Shown piece by piece: positions 12,566-24,981 of a stretch of DNA of 64,000 nt. The notes under the pieces are model-generated. The model was given only the letters and a program-made list of their open reading frames with translations. It was not told where the DNA came from and made no database searches. The stretch is from the NCBI RefSeq assembly GCF_001540865.1, contig NC_033622.1, positions 4,247,921-4,311,920 on the forward strand. Direction: 5' to 3'. This stretch comes from Ananas comosus. Lineage: Eukaryota > Streptophyta > Magnoliopsida > Poales > Bromeliaceae. How positions within the stretch are numbered: position 1 is the stretch's first letter; the number at the start of each line of letters is the position of its first letter. The position numbers were made by a program, and so were the translations under genes.

Positions 12566-13688
12566 ACGAGCCCTAGTTAGAAGCGAACGGATGTGACCGC
12601 TGGTTGGTGGGAGGAGATGGAGACGGCTCGAACGCGGTATGGTTGGGGCAAGCGCCGGAAAGGGTGAATGGAAGATTGTGGTGAGCGGACAGTTATTGTG
12701 ACGTTGCCACGTAGTGGGGTTTGGATGCAGGCTGCAACCTTTTTTGGTCTGTACTTGGTGAAAAGACTGCCTGCTGTAGTAGGTTGATGATCCGATCTGG
12801 AATTAGGCCGTCAACTTTTTTAGGAGCCCAGTAGCGTATGTTGTGCAGCGGAAAGGAAAGAGACTCGAATACCTTAACGTGAAAAAAAAAAAAAAGAAAC
12901 GCTTATTTACTGTTTCTTTGCATATTCAATATATAATTTTAATAACTATATAAAAATTTTAATAAATTATATATAATTTTAATAAGTTTAAAATTCTAAT
13001 AATTTATTCATACAATTTTATGTAATATTAACACCCTGAAAATTCTAGAATAGCAATTGATTCGGATATAAGCAAGAACTAGCTATTAAAGGGATAGATA
13101 TAAATATGAGAATAAGAAAAATAGCGTTTGGATAAAAATTGAATTGTTTCCGGAAATAAGAAAAATAACTTTTGGATAGATAATATAGAATAGGAAAAAT
13201 ATTGGATAGTTATATTTCGAAAATAGAGGTGTTGGTAGGGATAGTTATACCAGATTATTTTGGATAACTGAGAACTACTATTCTCGAGTAAAAAATTTGC
13301 GTTTGAATATAAAGGGGATAAGGGGTTATCCCTCTCCTTATCCCCAATCCGAACACTTAATCTATCCATACAATTTCATATAATTTTAATAGTCTGAAAA
13401 TTCGAATAATCTATTCATACAATCCTAACGATCAAATAAAAATATTCATAATCCACATATAATCCTAATAATAAAAGAAATGGAAGAGAAATTGGAGAAT
13501 GCGAGAAACGATTTACCGCATTTAAAAGACATGGGAGACGCGGTGAACGATTCACCGTTTTTCGAAAAATAATCCAACGTGGCCCCTACGTGGCGAAAAA
13601 ATGATTAGTTTGCCAAATATAAATTTGACAAAATTATTTTGTAAATTATAAAAGTTTAGAGGATTTTTTTATAAAAAAGTCCCAATCT
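12566..13688. other. Putative kinase promoter and AT-rich intergenic DNA
   Basis: Directly upstream of the candidate ATG the minus strand carries a pyrimidine-rich leader-like stretch (12566-12660). Farther out it is AT-rich, with several copies of ATAATTTTAATA (12930-13020 and 13375-13440). A possible degenerate MITE at about 13090-13340 has GAATAAGAAAAATA repeats. No gene was seen. Confidence 0.4.
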
Positions 13689-13693
13689 TATAC

Positions 13694-15340
13694 TGTAACA
13701 CACTGGACCTTTGCAAATAGCAAGGTTCGAGTGTTTGCTCTGTGTTCCGAGTTTTTTTTCCGGATATTCTGGAGGGTCGTGGACAGTGGTCCAACCCATG
13801 GTTCACATCCCGAGGAATATGGTATTTTATGTAGCGCTAAGGTCACCAAAGGGATGGACTTAGGCTGCCCTCGGATTGCACTCTGCATATGGTGAAACCA
13901 GTGACAGGTCGATGGTTGTACCGGTACAGGATTTGTACCGGTACACCTTGATGGTTGTATCGGTACACTTCCGTTTTTCTGCCAACCCGAGGCTCGGGTT
14001 CGCATTTTCGCGGGATTTGTACCGATACACTTTCCCGTGTAACGGTACACTTTGGCAGATTTTAAGCAGTTTGACCTGCAGGGGTATTTTTGCAATTGTA
14101 ACACTTCTATATCATCACCTATGCCTCTTTGCTGCTTCCTTGAGCTTGGGAACAGAGGAAAGAAGGTAGGGGAGCCCTCCACTCCATCCCTTTCTTTTTC
14201 TTTTTGATTTTAGCTTGTGTTTTTTAAGCTAATCTCTTCTTTTTGCTTCTTTCTCCTTCTTGGTGCCATTTCCACCATGGGAGAAGCCCTAACTTGGTGT
14301 TTAGAGCTTGTGGCAAGGAAGGACTTCAACCCTAGCTTGCTTGGAGCCTTGTCTTGGAGCTCTTGAGAGGTTAGTAACATGTTTCTAGCCTTTGATTCAT
14401 GTTTTGGTAGATTCTATCCTTTGGAACCCTAGGAATGAGATTTAGGGTTATTTTTGGAGATTTTGGATTGATAGCTTCTATAACTAAATTGATTGGTTTA
14501 GAACCTTTGTTTAGGTGGGATTTGAAGGTCTCTACCTCCCATTTGGAGATCGAGAGGGATTTCTTCACATTCGGTGAGTTTTTCACCCTTATGCATGAGA
14601 TGCTTAATGTTTGAGCCGTGTGTTGTTCGTAAGGTCCGTTTAACTCTTATTTCTATACCTCTAGGGTGCTAGAAGACTAATGGACACCTTCGTCGGAGCA
14701 AAAGAAGGACTGCAAGAGTTGTGGTGGATTTGACTTCATAAAACCAGGGCAAAATGTCCCTTATGGGTGTTATACTCGTCGTAACGTTAAAATTCATGCA
14801 TATTCATGATAGATAGAATTTCTATAAATTTTAGAATACTTAAAATGTATGCCTTATGTATTATAAAAATTTCGCTTTATATAGTAGAGCATTCTGGGTA
14901 TTTTGCATGCATGTGAGAAGTATTCATGTTAGCAGTTGAAAAACTTGTCTCCTATGTTTAAAATGACTCAAATTGTGTATTCATGAACACCAAAATCATG
15001 CTTGGGCTTATTGGACAAAAGTGCCATAAAGGAACACTTGAACTAGTAAACTATGAAACTGCAACATAGAGATATAGTGGTAGGCTATTGGACATCGACT
15101 ATATTCCGTATTTTAGACATGATGATATAGTGATAGACCATCGACACAGTCGCTATATTCCATGTTTTAGACATGATGACTTGAGACTTGAGACAGACTT
15201 ATATGCTTACTTACCTTTGTGCTCATTCGCACATATTTGTGAGGGTCGCTCCCTATAAGCTGGCACTCCGGAGATAGCCATCGCGATACATACTCGCCGT
15301 GCGGGATTGGGCGCCGAAGTGGATTGCCGTGGGCAAGGCT
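13694..15340 (+). repeat. 5' LTR, left part
   Basis: Nearly identical to 26433-28065 in the 3' LTR. It contains palindromic ACCGGT words (TGTACCGG and relatives) at about 13918-14050. The copy stops at GGGCAAGGCT, where an inverted LTR begins. Confidence 0.9.
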
Positions 15341-17830
15341 TGTCACGCCCCGGGACCCAGCGGAAGCCATCCCGGTGCATGCCCAGACCCGCCGCATGTC
15401 TAAAACATACAAGGCGTCTAAAACAAAACGATAAAAATAATAACGAAGCGATAAATAAAGCAACAAAAGGAGAATATCTAGAAGTATCAGAGCAAAGTAT
15501 ATCTATAAGCTACAATGAGAGAAAAGAATATAAGGCTAAATCCATCATGTAAAAATATAAAGTAATACAATAGGAGTCCCGAATACAAGAGCTAAACAAG
15601 ATACATATGTGGTCTCTATACATGGTATAAAACCTTCCTCTCATAAAAATACAAAAAGAGAGTAACCACCTAGGAGCAGAACCGAGCTCCGCTATCTATC
15701 AAGCTAGGCGACACCCTTCCCGCGATCCCGTGCCTCCGCCGGTGCCGAAGGCTCTGAAAAGGAAACATCGAAACATGAGCGTGAGAACTATTAAATAATA
15801 GTTCCCAGTGGGCAATTACTGACTTCAGTGAAATGCACCACTAGGCCCAGAAGCTACAAAAAGGGTTAGTAAACAAGTAGGAGTAAGAGCGATATGTACA
15901 ACAGGTAATAAACATGAATACTTGCTACCACAAGATATCTCTACTTAGCATGATTTGCATAAGTAATAACAGGTTATTCTAGTATGAATGAGAGCGAGTG
16001 AATAACCAACATAATGTCCAAACTGTAATAGTAAAGTGACGATGTTTACTATTCTAGTCAATATCCACATGTCATAATAAATGCTCAAAGTCAAATCTGA
16101 AGAGACCCGCCCGAAGGCTATCTGGCCCTGAGACCCACCCGTAGGCTGTCTGGCCGGTGCCGAGCCTAATGGCCCCGTGGTAGTCAACATCCCCACCCTA
16201 GGAATTAGCCTAGCCCACGGCAATCCACTTCGGCGCCCAATCCCGCACGGGGAATATGTATCGCGATGGCTATCTCCGGAGTGCCGGCTTGTAAGGAGCG
16301 ACCCTCACAAGCATGTGCGAATGAGCACAATGGCAAATAGCGTAAGATCTGTCTCAAGTACCAAGTCCTCATGTCTACAAATATAGAATATACATCGAAT
16401 GTCTCAAAGGCCTATCTCTATGTCATTATGTCTAAAATATGGAAAGTAATAGATGTCAATGGCCTATCACTATGTCATCATGTCAATATCTCAATATAAT
16501 AGCTTCATAGTCTACCAAATCAAGTGCCCTTTTATGACACTTTGTTCACCAAGTCCAATCATAGTGTAGTGTTTACAATTACACAATTATGAGTTAACTT
16601 AACATAAGAGACATGATTCTCATTGCTATCTCGAACACTTCTCACATGCATGAAGATTACCCAGAATGCTCTACTGTATAGAGTGAAATTTATCTTACAC
16701 ATAGCACATGCATTTTAAGTGTTCTAAAATTCACATCCTATCTAGTATGGATTTGCATTTAAAAAGACTTTACGATAAGTATAGAAAGCATAGGTGCCAT
16801 TTTGTCCCGTTTTCATGAAGTCAAACCCACCACAACTCTTGCAATCCGTTTGCTCCGACGAAGGTGTCCACTAGTCTTCTAGCACCCTAGAGGTGTAGAA
16901 ATAATAGTTAAATGGACCTTACGAACAACACACGCCTCAAACATTAAGCATCTCATGCATAAGGGTGAAAAACTCACCGAATGTGAAGAAATCCCTCTCG
17001 ATCTCCAAATGGGAGATAGAGGTCTTCAAAACCAACCTAAACAAAGATTCTAAACCAATCAATTTGGTTTTAGAAGCTACAAATCCAAAGTCCCCAAAAA
17101 TAACCCTAAATCTCATATATAGGGTTTCATCTACCATAAACCATTAAAACTAAAATCTAAAGGGAAAGAATAAGCTACTTACCTCTTAGGAGCTTCAAAC
17201 CAAGCTCAAAGTCCTCTAGGTTCAAGGATCTTCCCTCAAACAAACCCCAAGTCCAAGCTCCAAGCCTCTATCAAGGTGGAAATTGTTCCAAAAGGCAAAA
17301 AGGGAAGTAAATCCACCAAAATCCAAGCAAAATGGGGATCAAATCCAAATAGGATGGTGAAGAGGGCTCCCTTACCTCTTCTCTGTTGGTGCAAGGCTCA
17401 GGGAGAGCCCTAGGGGCGTGGGGGATCATATAAAGATGCCACAATTGCAAAAACACTCCTACAGTTCAAACTGCTCAAAATCTACCTACACGGGAAAGTG
17501 TACCGGTACACGGGAAAGTGTACCGGTACAAATCCCGCGAAAATGCAAACCCGAGCATCGGGTTGGCAGAAAAATAGAAGTGTACCAGTACAACCATCAA
17601 GGTGTACCGGTACAAATCATGTACCGGTACAACCAGCGACCTGTCACCGGTTTCACCATGTGCAGAGTGCAATCCGAGGGTAGCCTAAGTCCATCTCTTT
17701 GGTGACCGTAGCGCTATATAAAATACCATATTCCTCGGGATGCGAGCCATAGGTCGGACCACTGTCCACGACCCTCCAGAATATCTGAAAAAACTCGGAA
17801 CACAGAGCAAACACTCGAACCTTGCTATTT
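15341..17830 (-). repeat. Inverted, nearly full-length LTR inside the 5' LTR
   Basis: Reading the minus strand, this stretch follows the same LTR from its first 25 or so bases to its end (TGACA, seen here as TGTCACGCC at 15341). It lacks only the first ~24 bases. It replaces about 650 bp of the host LTR. The right junction shares the short word TATTT with the host LTR, suggesting end-joining at microhomology rather than clean integration; no target duplication is visible. Confidence 0.85.
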
Positions 17831-18018
17831 AGTTGTTGTTGGATCTTTTATTCGATTTCCTTGTTATAGAATCTAGATATACTTTGCTCTGATACTCCTA
17901 AATGTTCTCCTTTTATTGCTTTATTTATCGTTTTATTGTAGACGCCTTATATGTTTTAGACATATGGCGGGTCTGGGCACGCGCTAGGCTGGCTTCCGCT
18001 AGGTCCCGAGGCGTGACG
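17831..18018 (+). repeat. 5' LTR, right end
   Basis: Matches the last ~190 bp of the 3' LTR (28711-28900), ending GGCGTGACG where the terminal CA has become CG. It is followed by the primer binding site. Confidence 0.88.
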
Positions 18019-18026
18019 GATTAATT

Positions 18027-18038
18027 TGGTATCAGAGC
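18027..18038 (+). promoter_or_regulatory. Primer binding site (initiator tRNA-Met)
   Basis: TGGTATCAGAGC lies 8 nt after the 5' LTR and is complementary to the 3' end of plant initiator tRNA-Met, the usual primer of this retrotransposon group. Confidence 0.93.
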
Positions 18039-18359
18039 CTAGGGTTGAGTCTTAGTGGACCTAGGAAACCTTAGGCTGGTTGGACTATAGGAAATAGGCT
18101 CGTGAGAGACGATGTCTATTTAACTTGTAAACGAAATTATCCTGATTGGGTATCTTTGATAACTCTAGAAAGTGGAGTTGAATCGAAGTGTATAGCTTCC
18201 AACTTCGCGGAGTGTTACGTTGGCGACCGACAACATAACATTGGGAGTTAGTAGTGAGGAACACTTCCTTACTTTCGCATGATTTGGGTTGTATCTTTTT
18301 GAGCGGGGATTCGATAGCGTTTGTCATGCTAACTTGCGCTTTTATGATGTTGTAGTGCG

Positions 18360-19600
18360 ATGCCGATCACTCGCTCCTAATTTGCTGGAGCGGATAATGC
18401 GGCACACTTGGAGGAGGTCGAGACCTCCGCTACCTCCGGATCCGGCGAGCTCCGTGAGTTGAGGGGCCAGCTTGCGGCCCTCACTAACATGGTCGCTTAG
18501 CAGACGGAGGCAGCCCGCCGACAGGAGACGCGGATGAAACGCTTGGAGGACCTCCTACTTCAGCAGGCTACTGCTAGAGAGACACGGGCTCCTACGCCAC
18601 CCGCACCGGTGGAGGTGGTTGCACCCCGAGGGTCATCCCCTGCACTCGACACATCTCGGACGGCGCCTATTGCAGCACCCCAGGAGGAGGCGATTGCGGC
18701 ACCACCAGCTCAGGTGCTGCCGGCGGGGGCAGTTTTCCCCGTGACGGTTTCTGCAGAGGAGAGGGACAGATTAATAGAGCGCCTCAACGAGTTCAGAATG
18801 TGCAGTCCCCGGATCTTTGACGGAGAGAAGGTCGACCACTGGATCGTGGAGAAGTGGTTGATGCATATGGAGAAGCTCTTCCGCGACACCTTCGTGGAGG
18901 AGAGGGATCGAGTTTGGCTCGCCACTCACCACCTGGACGGCGAGGCCTATCGCTGGTGGTTGGATCTTCAGGAGAACCCCAGCACCGACTTGGCGGCTAT
19001 TACTTGAAAGAAGTTCAAGGAGCTTCTTTTGGCACACTACTTCCCGACCAGCATTAAAAGGAATATGGAACAGGACTTGCGCAACTTGCGCCAGGGAGAC
19101 CGGACTGTAGCCGAGTATGAGAGGGAGTTTTCTCGGTTTCTGCACTGCGTGCCTTTCGTCGTGCAGGACGATGAGGACAAGGCCTGCATTTTTGAGCGGG
19201 GGTTACGACTGTCGATATTTCGGTTCGTGCAATTCTCTAACCTCCAAACCTACCGGGAGGTGGTGGATCGTGCGCTCATAGTGGAGAGCGGCGCGGCGGA
19301 TGTTCAGGAGAGGCGAGAGGCCTTGGATAAAGGCAAGGCCAAGAGGCCCGCGGCTGAGGGTGCGAGCCAGACGCACTCTAGGAGGCCGTCGAAGCACCCT
19401 AGGAGCCAGCAGCGTGGGCGCGGCTCAGCATCGCAGCAAGGAGGCACCGATCGTCGCCGGCCTCCCCAGTGTGTGATCTGTGGTGGTCCCCACTTCCTAT
19501 TGCAGTGTCCAAAGCGGGCGGGTAGGTGCTACCAGTATGGCCAGGGGGCCACATCCGGACTGAGTGCCCGAGAGGTTCATCACCAGCACCGTCTTCTGCA
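18360..19600 (+). pseudogene. gag remnant (retrotransposon gag and zinc knuckle)
   Basis: The ATG at 18360 is followed in the same frame by stops at 18378 (TAA), 18498 (TAG) and 19005 (TGA). Around them the frame encodes a capsid-type gag domain: the hydrophobic core about 18800-19250 includes WLMHMEKLF, HHLDGEAYRWW and VAEYEREFSRF. A basic region and a CCHC-type knuckle (CVICGGPHFLLQC) follow at about 19470. A second knuckle begins CYQYGQ, where a tyrosine stands in place of the usual cysteine, and the frame shifts near 19545. Gag forms the particle that packages element RNA; this copy cannot make full-length protein. Confidence 0.85.
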
Positions 19601-20130
19601 TCAGCACCGGCTCTACCAGCCGCCAGCCACGGGATTCCATCGGCACAGTACCAGCCTGGGCGGCCATCCGTCCAGCGACAGAGCAAGAGATCTCGACAGG
19701 TCCCGAGTGGGCGCATGTATGCCGCTCAGACCGAGGAGGAGGTAGCAGCCGAGGATGTGGTTGCAGGTATCATTTTACTTGATGGCATTAGAGTTCGTGC
19801 ATTATTTGATACCGGTGCATCGCATTCATTTATAGATCGGCTGTTTACCGAGTTGCATGGCATCTCATTGGTTTTTTTGTTGCATCCGAGACATGTTGCA
19901 GTACCCGACCACACTTTGGATATTAGAGAGTATTGCCCCAGTTGCCCTGTTTGGGTAGGAGATTGGATTATGCCTGTGGACTTGCTAGCATTGCGCAAGC
20001 TAGGAAAATTTGATGTGGTCTTAGGCATGGATTGACTAACTAAGTACTATACCACGATCGATTGTAAGAATTGCACGGTTACTTTTAGAGAACCGGGGCA
20101 GACTGAGTGGTGTTTTGTGGATGTCGAAGT
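19601..20130 (+). pseudogene. Retropepsin-like aspartic protease remnant
   Basis: In the frame entered after the gag frameshift, ALFDTGASHSFID (about 19797-19840) is the aspartic protease active-site signature, followed by LGKFDVVLGMD at 20003-20032. The frame is then cut by TGA at 20033, where relatives have a tryptophan codon (DW). A second frameshift near 20107-20120 leads into the reverse transcriptase frame. The protease would release gag and pol products. Confidence 0.85.
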
Positions 20131-23100
20131 TCGTTTTTTGCGATAACGATCAGCTCGTCTCGAGCTAGGCAGCTGATCAGCAGAGGTTGCGTAGTCTTTT
20201 TGGCTAGTGTTGTGTTGAGGGGCGATGATAACACCCATAAGGTTGAGGATATTCCGGTGGTGCGGGAGTTTCAGGACGTGTTTCCAGTTGAGCTACCGGG
20301 TATGCCACCGGATAGGAAGATCGAGTTTGTGGTAGATCTCGTCCCCGGAACTACCCCAATCTCGAAAGTGCCCTATAGGATGGCACCGGCGGAGCTAAAG
20401 GAGCTGAGGGCACAGGTACAGGATCTGTTAGACAAAAGCTTTATTCAACCGAGCATCTCACCTTGGAGAGCACCAGTTTTGTTCGTCAAGAAAAAGGACG
20501 GGTCTTTGAGCTTATGTGTGGATTATCGTGAACTTAATAAAGTCACGATCAAGAATAAGTATCCGTTGCCGAGGATCGACGACTTGTTTGATCAGCTTCA
20601 GGGATCATGTGTGTATTCCAAGATAGACTTGCAGTCAGGATACCACGAGTTAAAGATCAAACCCGAAGATGTATCGAAGACGGCTTTTAGAACACGGTAT
20701 AGACATGATGAGTTCACTGTTATGCCATTCGGGCTTACTTGTCACGACCCGCGACCACCCGCCTATTTGGCCGAGGTCGAGGCGCCGCCGACAGCGCCGA
20801 ACGGACAGGGTTTCCCCTGTACTACGGACAGAGTCTCCCCTGTACGTTCAAGGCATCGTAATCAAATAATGTACGAAGTTCCAACCAGGAACAATACTCA
20901 ACAAACAGATTGCATATGGAAGGTATCAAACAACATAACACATCCTATGATATTACATTCATTCACATTCATTGGTTTTACATCACAATTCTCATTTGAT
21001 TTCTTCCAAATACAATCTAGTTATTACAAATTTATTTACAAGTTGATACATTGTGTTCTTTTCACTTCCCTCTAGTCCCCTAAACTAGACTGCCTCAGGG
21101 TACTGCTACCTCGGTCTCTCGGTAGGGCGCTATCTACTGAGCTACGCCCTTACTTTGTGCCACCGCGCCGCTCACGTACAAACCTGTAACACCCCAAAAC
21201 AACGTGGGGTGAGAACCAACTCCATGGTTCCCAGTGGGTACGACCACCCAAGGGAAAAGCTCGACCAAAAGGTCCAAGGAGGCACTGCAATCATGTTAGT
21301 CCAAAAACATCTATAGATATATATCATAGTGTTACTATGCAACTAACAGATAACATACCTCACAATATGCAATATGAATATTATGCAGTTCTATGCAATT
21401 AAGCACCATTCAGTAGATCTATTGATTCTACATTTAACTCTGCTAATCTTAGCTCCTGTCATTCAATTCTAAGGTTTCTATTACCTTAGATTCTTAACTC
21501 AAGTTCAACTCGCTTCTAAGGTCTCTAATACCTTAGCTTTTATCTTTATCACTAGCTTATAAGGTTTCTATTAACCTAATAAAGCTAACCACCCGACTCG
21601 GCCTCGAGTCAATCATTCGCGGATAGTCCGCGCACTCGCCGCTCCCTGAGACTTAACCAGCTGGCGGCGAAGTCATCACACACGCCGAACACTGGTTCAA
21701 GTCCCTTGACTTGGCCATCCGGTAGCGAACGAATCGCACCTCACCCAACAATGGCTCAAGTCGATCTTGCGGCATAATCCACAAACTGGCTTAACCATCC
21801 GGCGGCGAAATCGTTGCACACGCCACGACAATGGTTCAAGCCCCTCGCGGTGATCTCTGCACATTCACCCCCAATCCATCCTTGGTATCAACCTCGGCGG
21901 CGAAGTCGTCGCACACACCCTAGCCTTGATACGAAGGTCATCACAGGTCCTGGAATTTCGGAATCCACTTCTACAGGTCGAGGGTCCATAACCAACCCTA
22001 TGCTGTCGACCTAGCACATCCTAGTGGCTGCTACCACTATTCTCAACAACCTAGGTTCAAAGCCACTCTAGGTTTACTATATCACAACCTAGGTTACAAA
22101 ACTCTAGGTTTACTAGTTCAACCTATGTTCACTGACACTAGGTTCAATATCACTATGTCCGCCACCTATATTTGTTAACACTAGGTTCGATATCATTCCT
22201 GTTCAACCTATGTTTACTAATACTAGGTTAAATGCCACTCGATCTAGTTCATCTGACTCTAGATTCATTCACAACCTATGTTCTTCAACACTAAGTTAGA
22301 TGCCACTCGATCTAATTCACATGCTAATTGTCCAATTAAGCATTCTATATTACCATTTCCCGTCGTCGAGTTCTCTACTCATTCTAGAGTTATTAATCCC
22401 TTTCATATCGTATGAATCTAGCATGATTTCTTATATCAGTATGCATTTTATACCTCATACTCACATGCATTCATGTAATTATCTAGCACTTATACATCAT
22501 ACACTCTATGATTTCAATATCATTTTGTATGCATCTACTTAGCATTTGCATCATATTATTAACATGCATGACTTAGCATTAGCTACATGCATCAACCACA
22601 TGCTTTATTTACATTTATATGCATCATCTATATGCCTCGTTTACATTTACATGCATCAACATGGATTTTTTTAACCATCTTAGACATAAAGGCGACCTAG
22701 TCACTTCGGTAAGCACAACCCACCTTAACTCGCGTTCCGATTACTTGTCGACACTTGCAATCGGCCTCCCGCAGCACCGGTATCTGGCACGGCCCGATAT
22801 TGCAACTGCGCCTCAACCGTGGTCCGCTTCGCAGCCCCAGAAATTATAGGTCTTCGGTTATGTGCCACGGTACTCAAAATTCATTTCCACGATTTTACGA
22901 TGTCGCCTCGGCCCTCCAGGCGGAAACGAAGCTAAATCGCTTGTTTCTTCAATATCTTTATAACGGCTCGACGGATTGCCAAACCGACTTCGCCAACGCG
23001 TTCGTCTACCTAGCAATTAGGTTTACAGAGGTCTAAATGAGATCAAACCCATCTGTTTATAAAAATCTCATTTCGGAGCCCTAGATTCCAACTAGGCAAA

Positions 23101-24390
23101 AACCTATCTTTAAATCTCTAGATTCGAGCATTTATCACCTATTTAGCATGCTAGGAATCCAATTAAACCATTTCTAGAGATCAAAACCCCATATTTAGGG
23201 ATCTACCATGAGAGTCTAAGAAGCTCACCTCTCTAGGTTTGCTCCAAGCACGAGGAAGACGAAGGAGAGGATGAAGATCTCCTCCAAGCTCTACTCCTTC
23301 TCCTTCTTCTCCTTCCATTCTCTTTTCCTTTCTTTCTTCTCTTTTTCTCCTTCACGATCAGAGAGAGAGAGAGAAAGGGGTGAGGGAGAGTGAGGGAGTG
23401 AGAGAAAGAGAGAGAGAGACACCTCTCTTAACCCCTTATATTGTAACAATATCCATATAAGCCCCTCAACTTTTCACCCTTCATACTACCCAGACTGGGC
23501 AAAATCCGCGCGGAGGGACCGGTCTCCCCGACCTGGGACCGGTCCCAGAGGACCTTCCCATTTCCCACGCGTTCGGGAACCAGTCTCTCCCTGAGAGACC
23601 GGTCCCCCGGAGACCAGTCTGCCCACCAGAGACCGGTCCTCGAGAGCTCGTCTCGCGGGACTTAGCCAATTTTTGGCCATTCTCACTGGTGTCGCCTGCG
23701 GGGACCGGTCCCTCCCTGCCAGGGACCGGTTGCATCAGCAACCCCGTAACCCTCAGCCGATGGGACCGGTCTCTTCTTGCCAGAGACCGGTCCCCGAGAG
23801 CAGAACCAAACAAAAATGCAGATTTTACATCTTTACTCTCGCGGACTCCATTCCAATACACTTTTTGGGTTTCGAGCATTCTTAACTTCTCCAAAGGGTA
23901 CTCAGTCGACCATTAGTCGATCCTGGACAAAGTGCAACTCTCGGATTTCGAGAATTCACTTTGTTACATTACTAATGCCCCGGCAGCTTTTATGGATCTA
24001 ATGAACTGTGTTTTCAAGCCTTATCTAGACAGGTTCGTCGTGGTGTTCATCGACGATATTTTGGTTTATTCTCGAAGTGATGCGGATCACGAGGAACATT
24101 TGAGGCTCGTATTTCAAATACTTCAGGAAAGAGAACTCTATGCCAAGCTGAAAAAGTGCGAATTTTGGCTTCGAGAGGTGGCATTCCTTGGACATGTAAT
24201 TTCGGGATCAGGTATAGCCGTGGATCCCAAGAAGATTGAGGCTATCAAGGATTGGCCGAGGCCGACAAGCATCACGGAGATACGGAATTTTCTTGGATTG
24301 GCCGGCTACTACCGGAGGTTTGTTGAGGGGTTTGCTAAGTTATCTACTCCCCTCACGAGGCTCACGCATAAGGGCACCAAGTTTATTTAG
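20131..24390 (+). pseudogene. Reverse transcriptase remnant, split by a solo LTR
   Basis: The N-terminal part (to 20739) has [52 protein letters not shown] and [14 protein letters not shown]. The coding is interrupted after MPFGLT by 3.2 kb of unrelated LTR and one copy of its 5-bp target duplication. It resumes at 23974 with [11 protein letters not shown] and the catalytic FIDD motif ([12 protein letters not shown], about 24040-24075), then [11 protein letters not shown] and the connection region. A TAG at 24388 ends the frame. The insertion is clean, so the coding phase is kept across it. Confidence 0.92.
20740..23968 (-). mobile_element. Solo LTR (3.2 kb) with 5-bp target duplication
   Basis: The insert starts TGTCACGACC and ends GTTACA, so on the minus strand it runs TGTAAC...GTGACA as an LTR should. 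It is flanked by TTACT at 20735-20739 and 23969-23973. No gag or pol sequence is inside, so it is a solo LTR of a family different from its host. It has ACCGGT palindromes at 23515-23795, CT-rich DNA at 23280-23420, and a tRNA-like half on the minus strand near 21108-21155. CTAGGTT words recur at about 22050-22260. Confidence 0.92.
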
Positions 24391-24981
24391 AATGATTCGT
24401 GTGAAAGAAGCTTCCAAGAGTTGAAGCAGAGATTGACGACCGCCCCGATCCTAACCCTGCCAATTGCTGGAGCAGGGTATGTGGTTTATAGTGATGCTTC
24501 ATTTAATGGATTGGGTTGCGTTTTGATGCAGCATGGCAAGATGATCGCGTATGCTTCTCGCCAATTGAAGGAATATGAAAAGAATTATCCTACACATGAT
24601 CTTGAGTTAGTGGCCGTAGCCTTTGCATTGAAGCTATGGCGCCACTATCTCTATGGCGAGCGATGTGAAGTATACACGGATCACAATAGCTTGAAATACT
24701 TATTCACTCAGAAGGAGCTGAACTTGAGGCAGCGCAGATGGTTGGAGCTGCTCAAGGATTATGATATGACGATTCTCTACCATCCGGGCAAGGCTAACGT
24801 GATGGCGGATGCGCTAAGTAGGAAATCGACGAAAAACCTAGCGATGCATGTCGTTACTCAACCGCAGTTGATCGAGCAGATGAAGCGGTTGGAGTTAGAG
24901 ATGGTGACTCCAGACACACCCTTGAGGTTGATGACCTTGGTAGTGCAACCTACTCTGTTGGATAGAATTAAAAAAAAATAA
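24391..24981 (+). pseudogene. RNase H domain remnant
   Basis: In frame after the TAG at 24388, [18 protein letters not shown] (about 24480), [21 protein letters not shown] and [20 protein letters not shown] identify the gypsy-type RNase H, with [14 protein letters not shown] closing the domain at about 24782-24823. It would degrade the RNA strand during reverse transcription. The frame ends at TAA 24979-24981, where a glutamine codon would be expected. Confidence 0.9.

Noticed and set aside
13918..14055. Repeated TGTACCGGTACA words as a CRISPR-like array
   Set aside because: Spacing is irregular, words are palindromic and degenerate, and they lie in plant LTRs.
13688..14182. Minus-strand 164-codon open frame, recurring at 17418, 26177 and 26603
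   Set aside because: It is antisense to the LTR and repeats with every LTR copy; no domain.
21105..21156. Functional tRNA gene on the minus strand
   Set aside because: Only the 5' half is tRNA-like; no B box, T-arm or acceptor partner follows.
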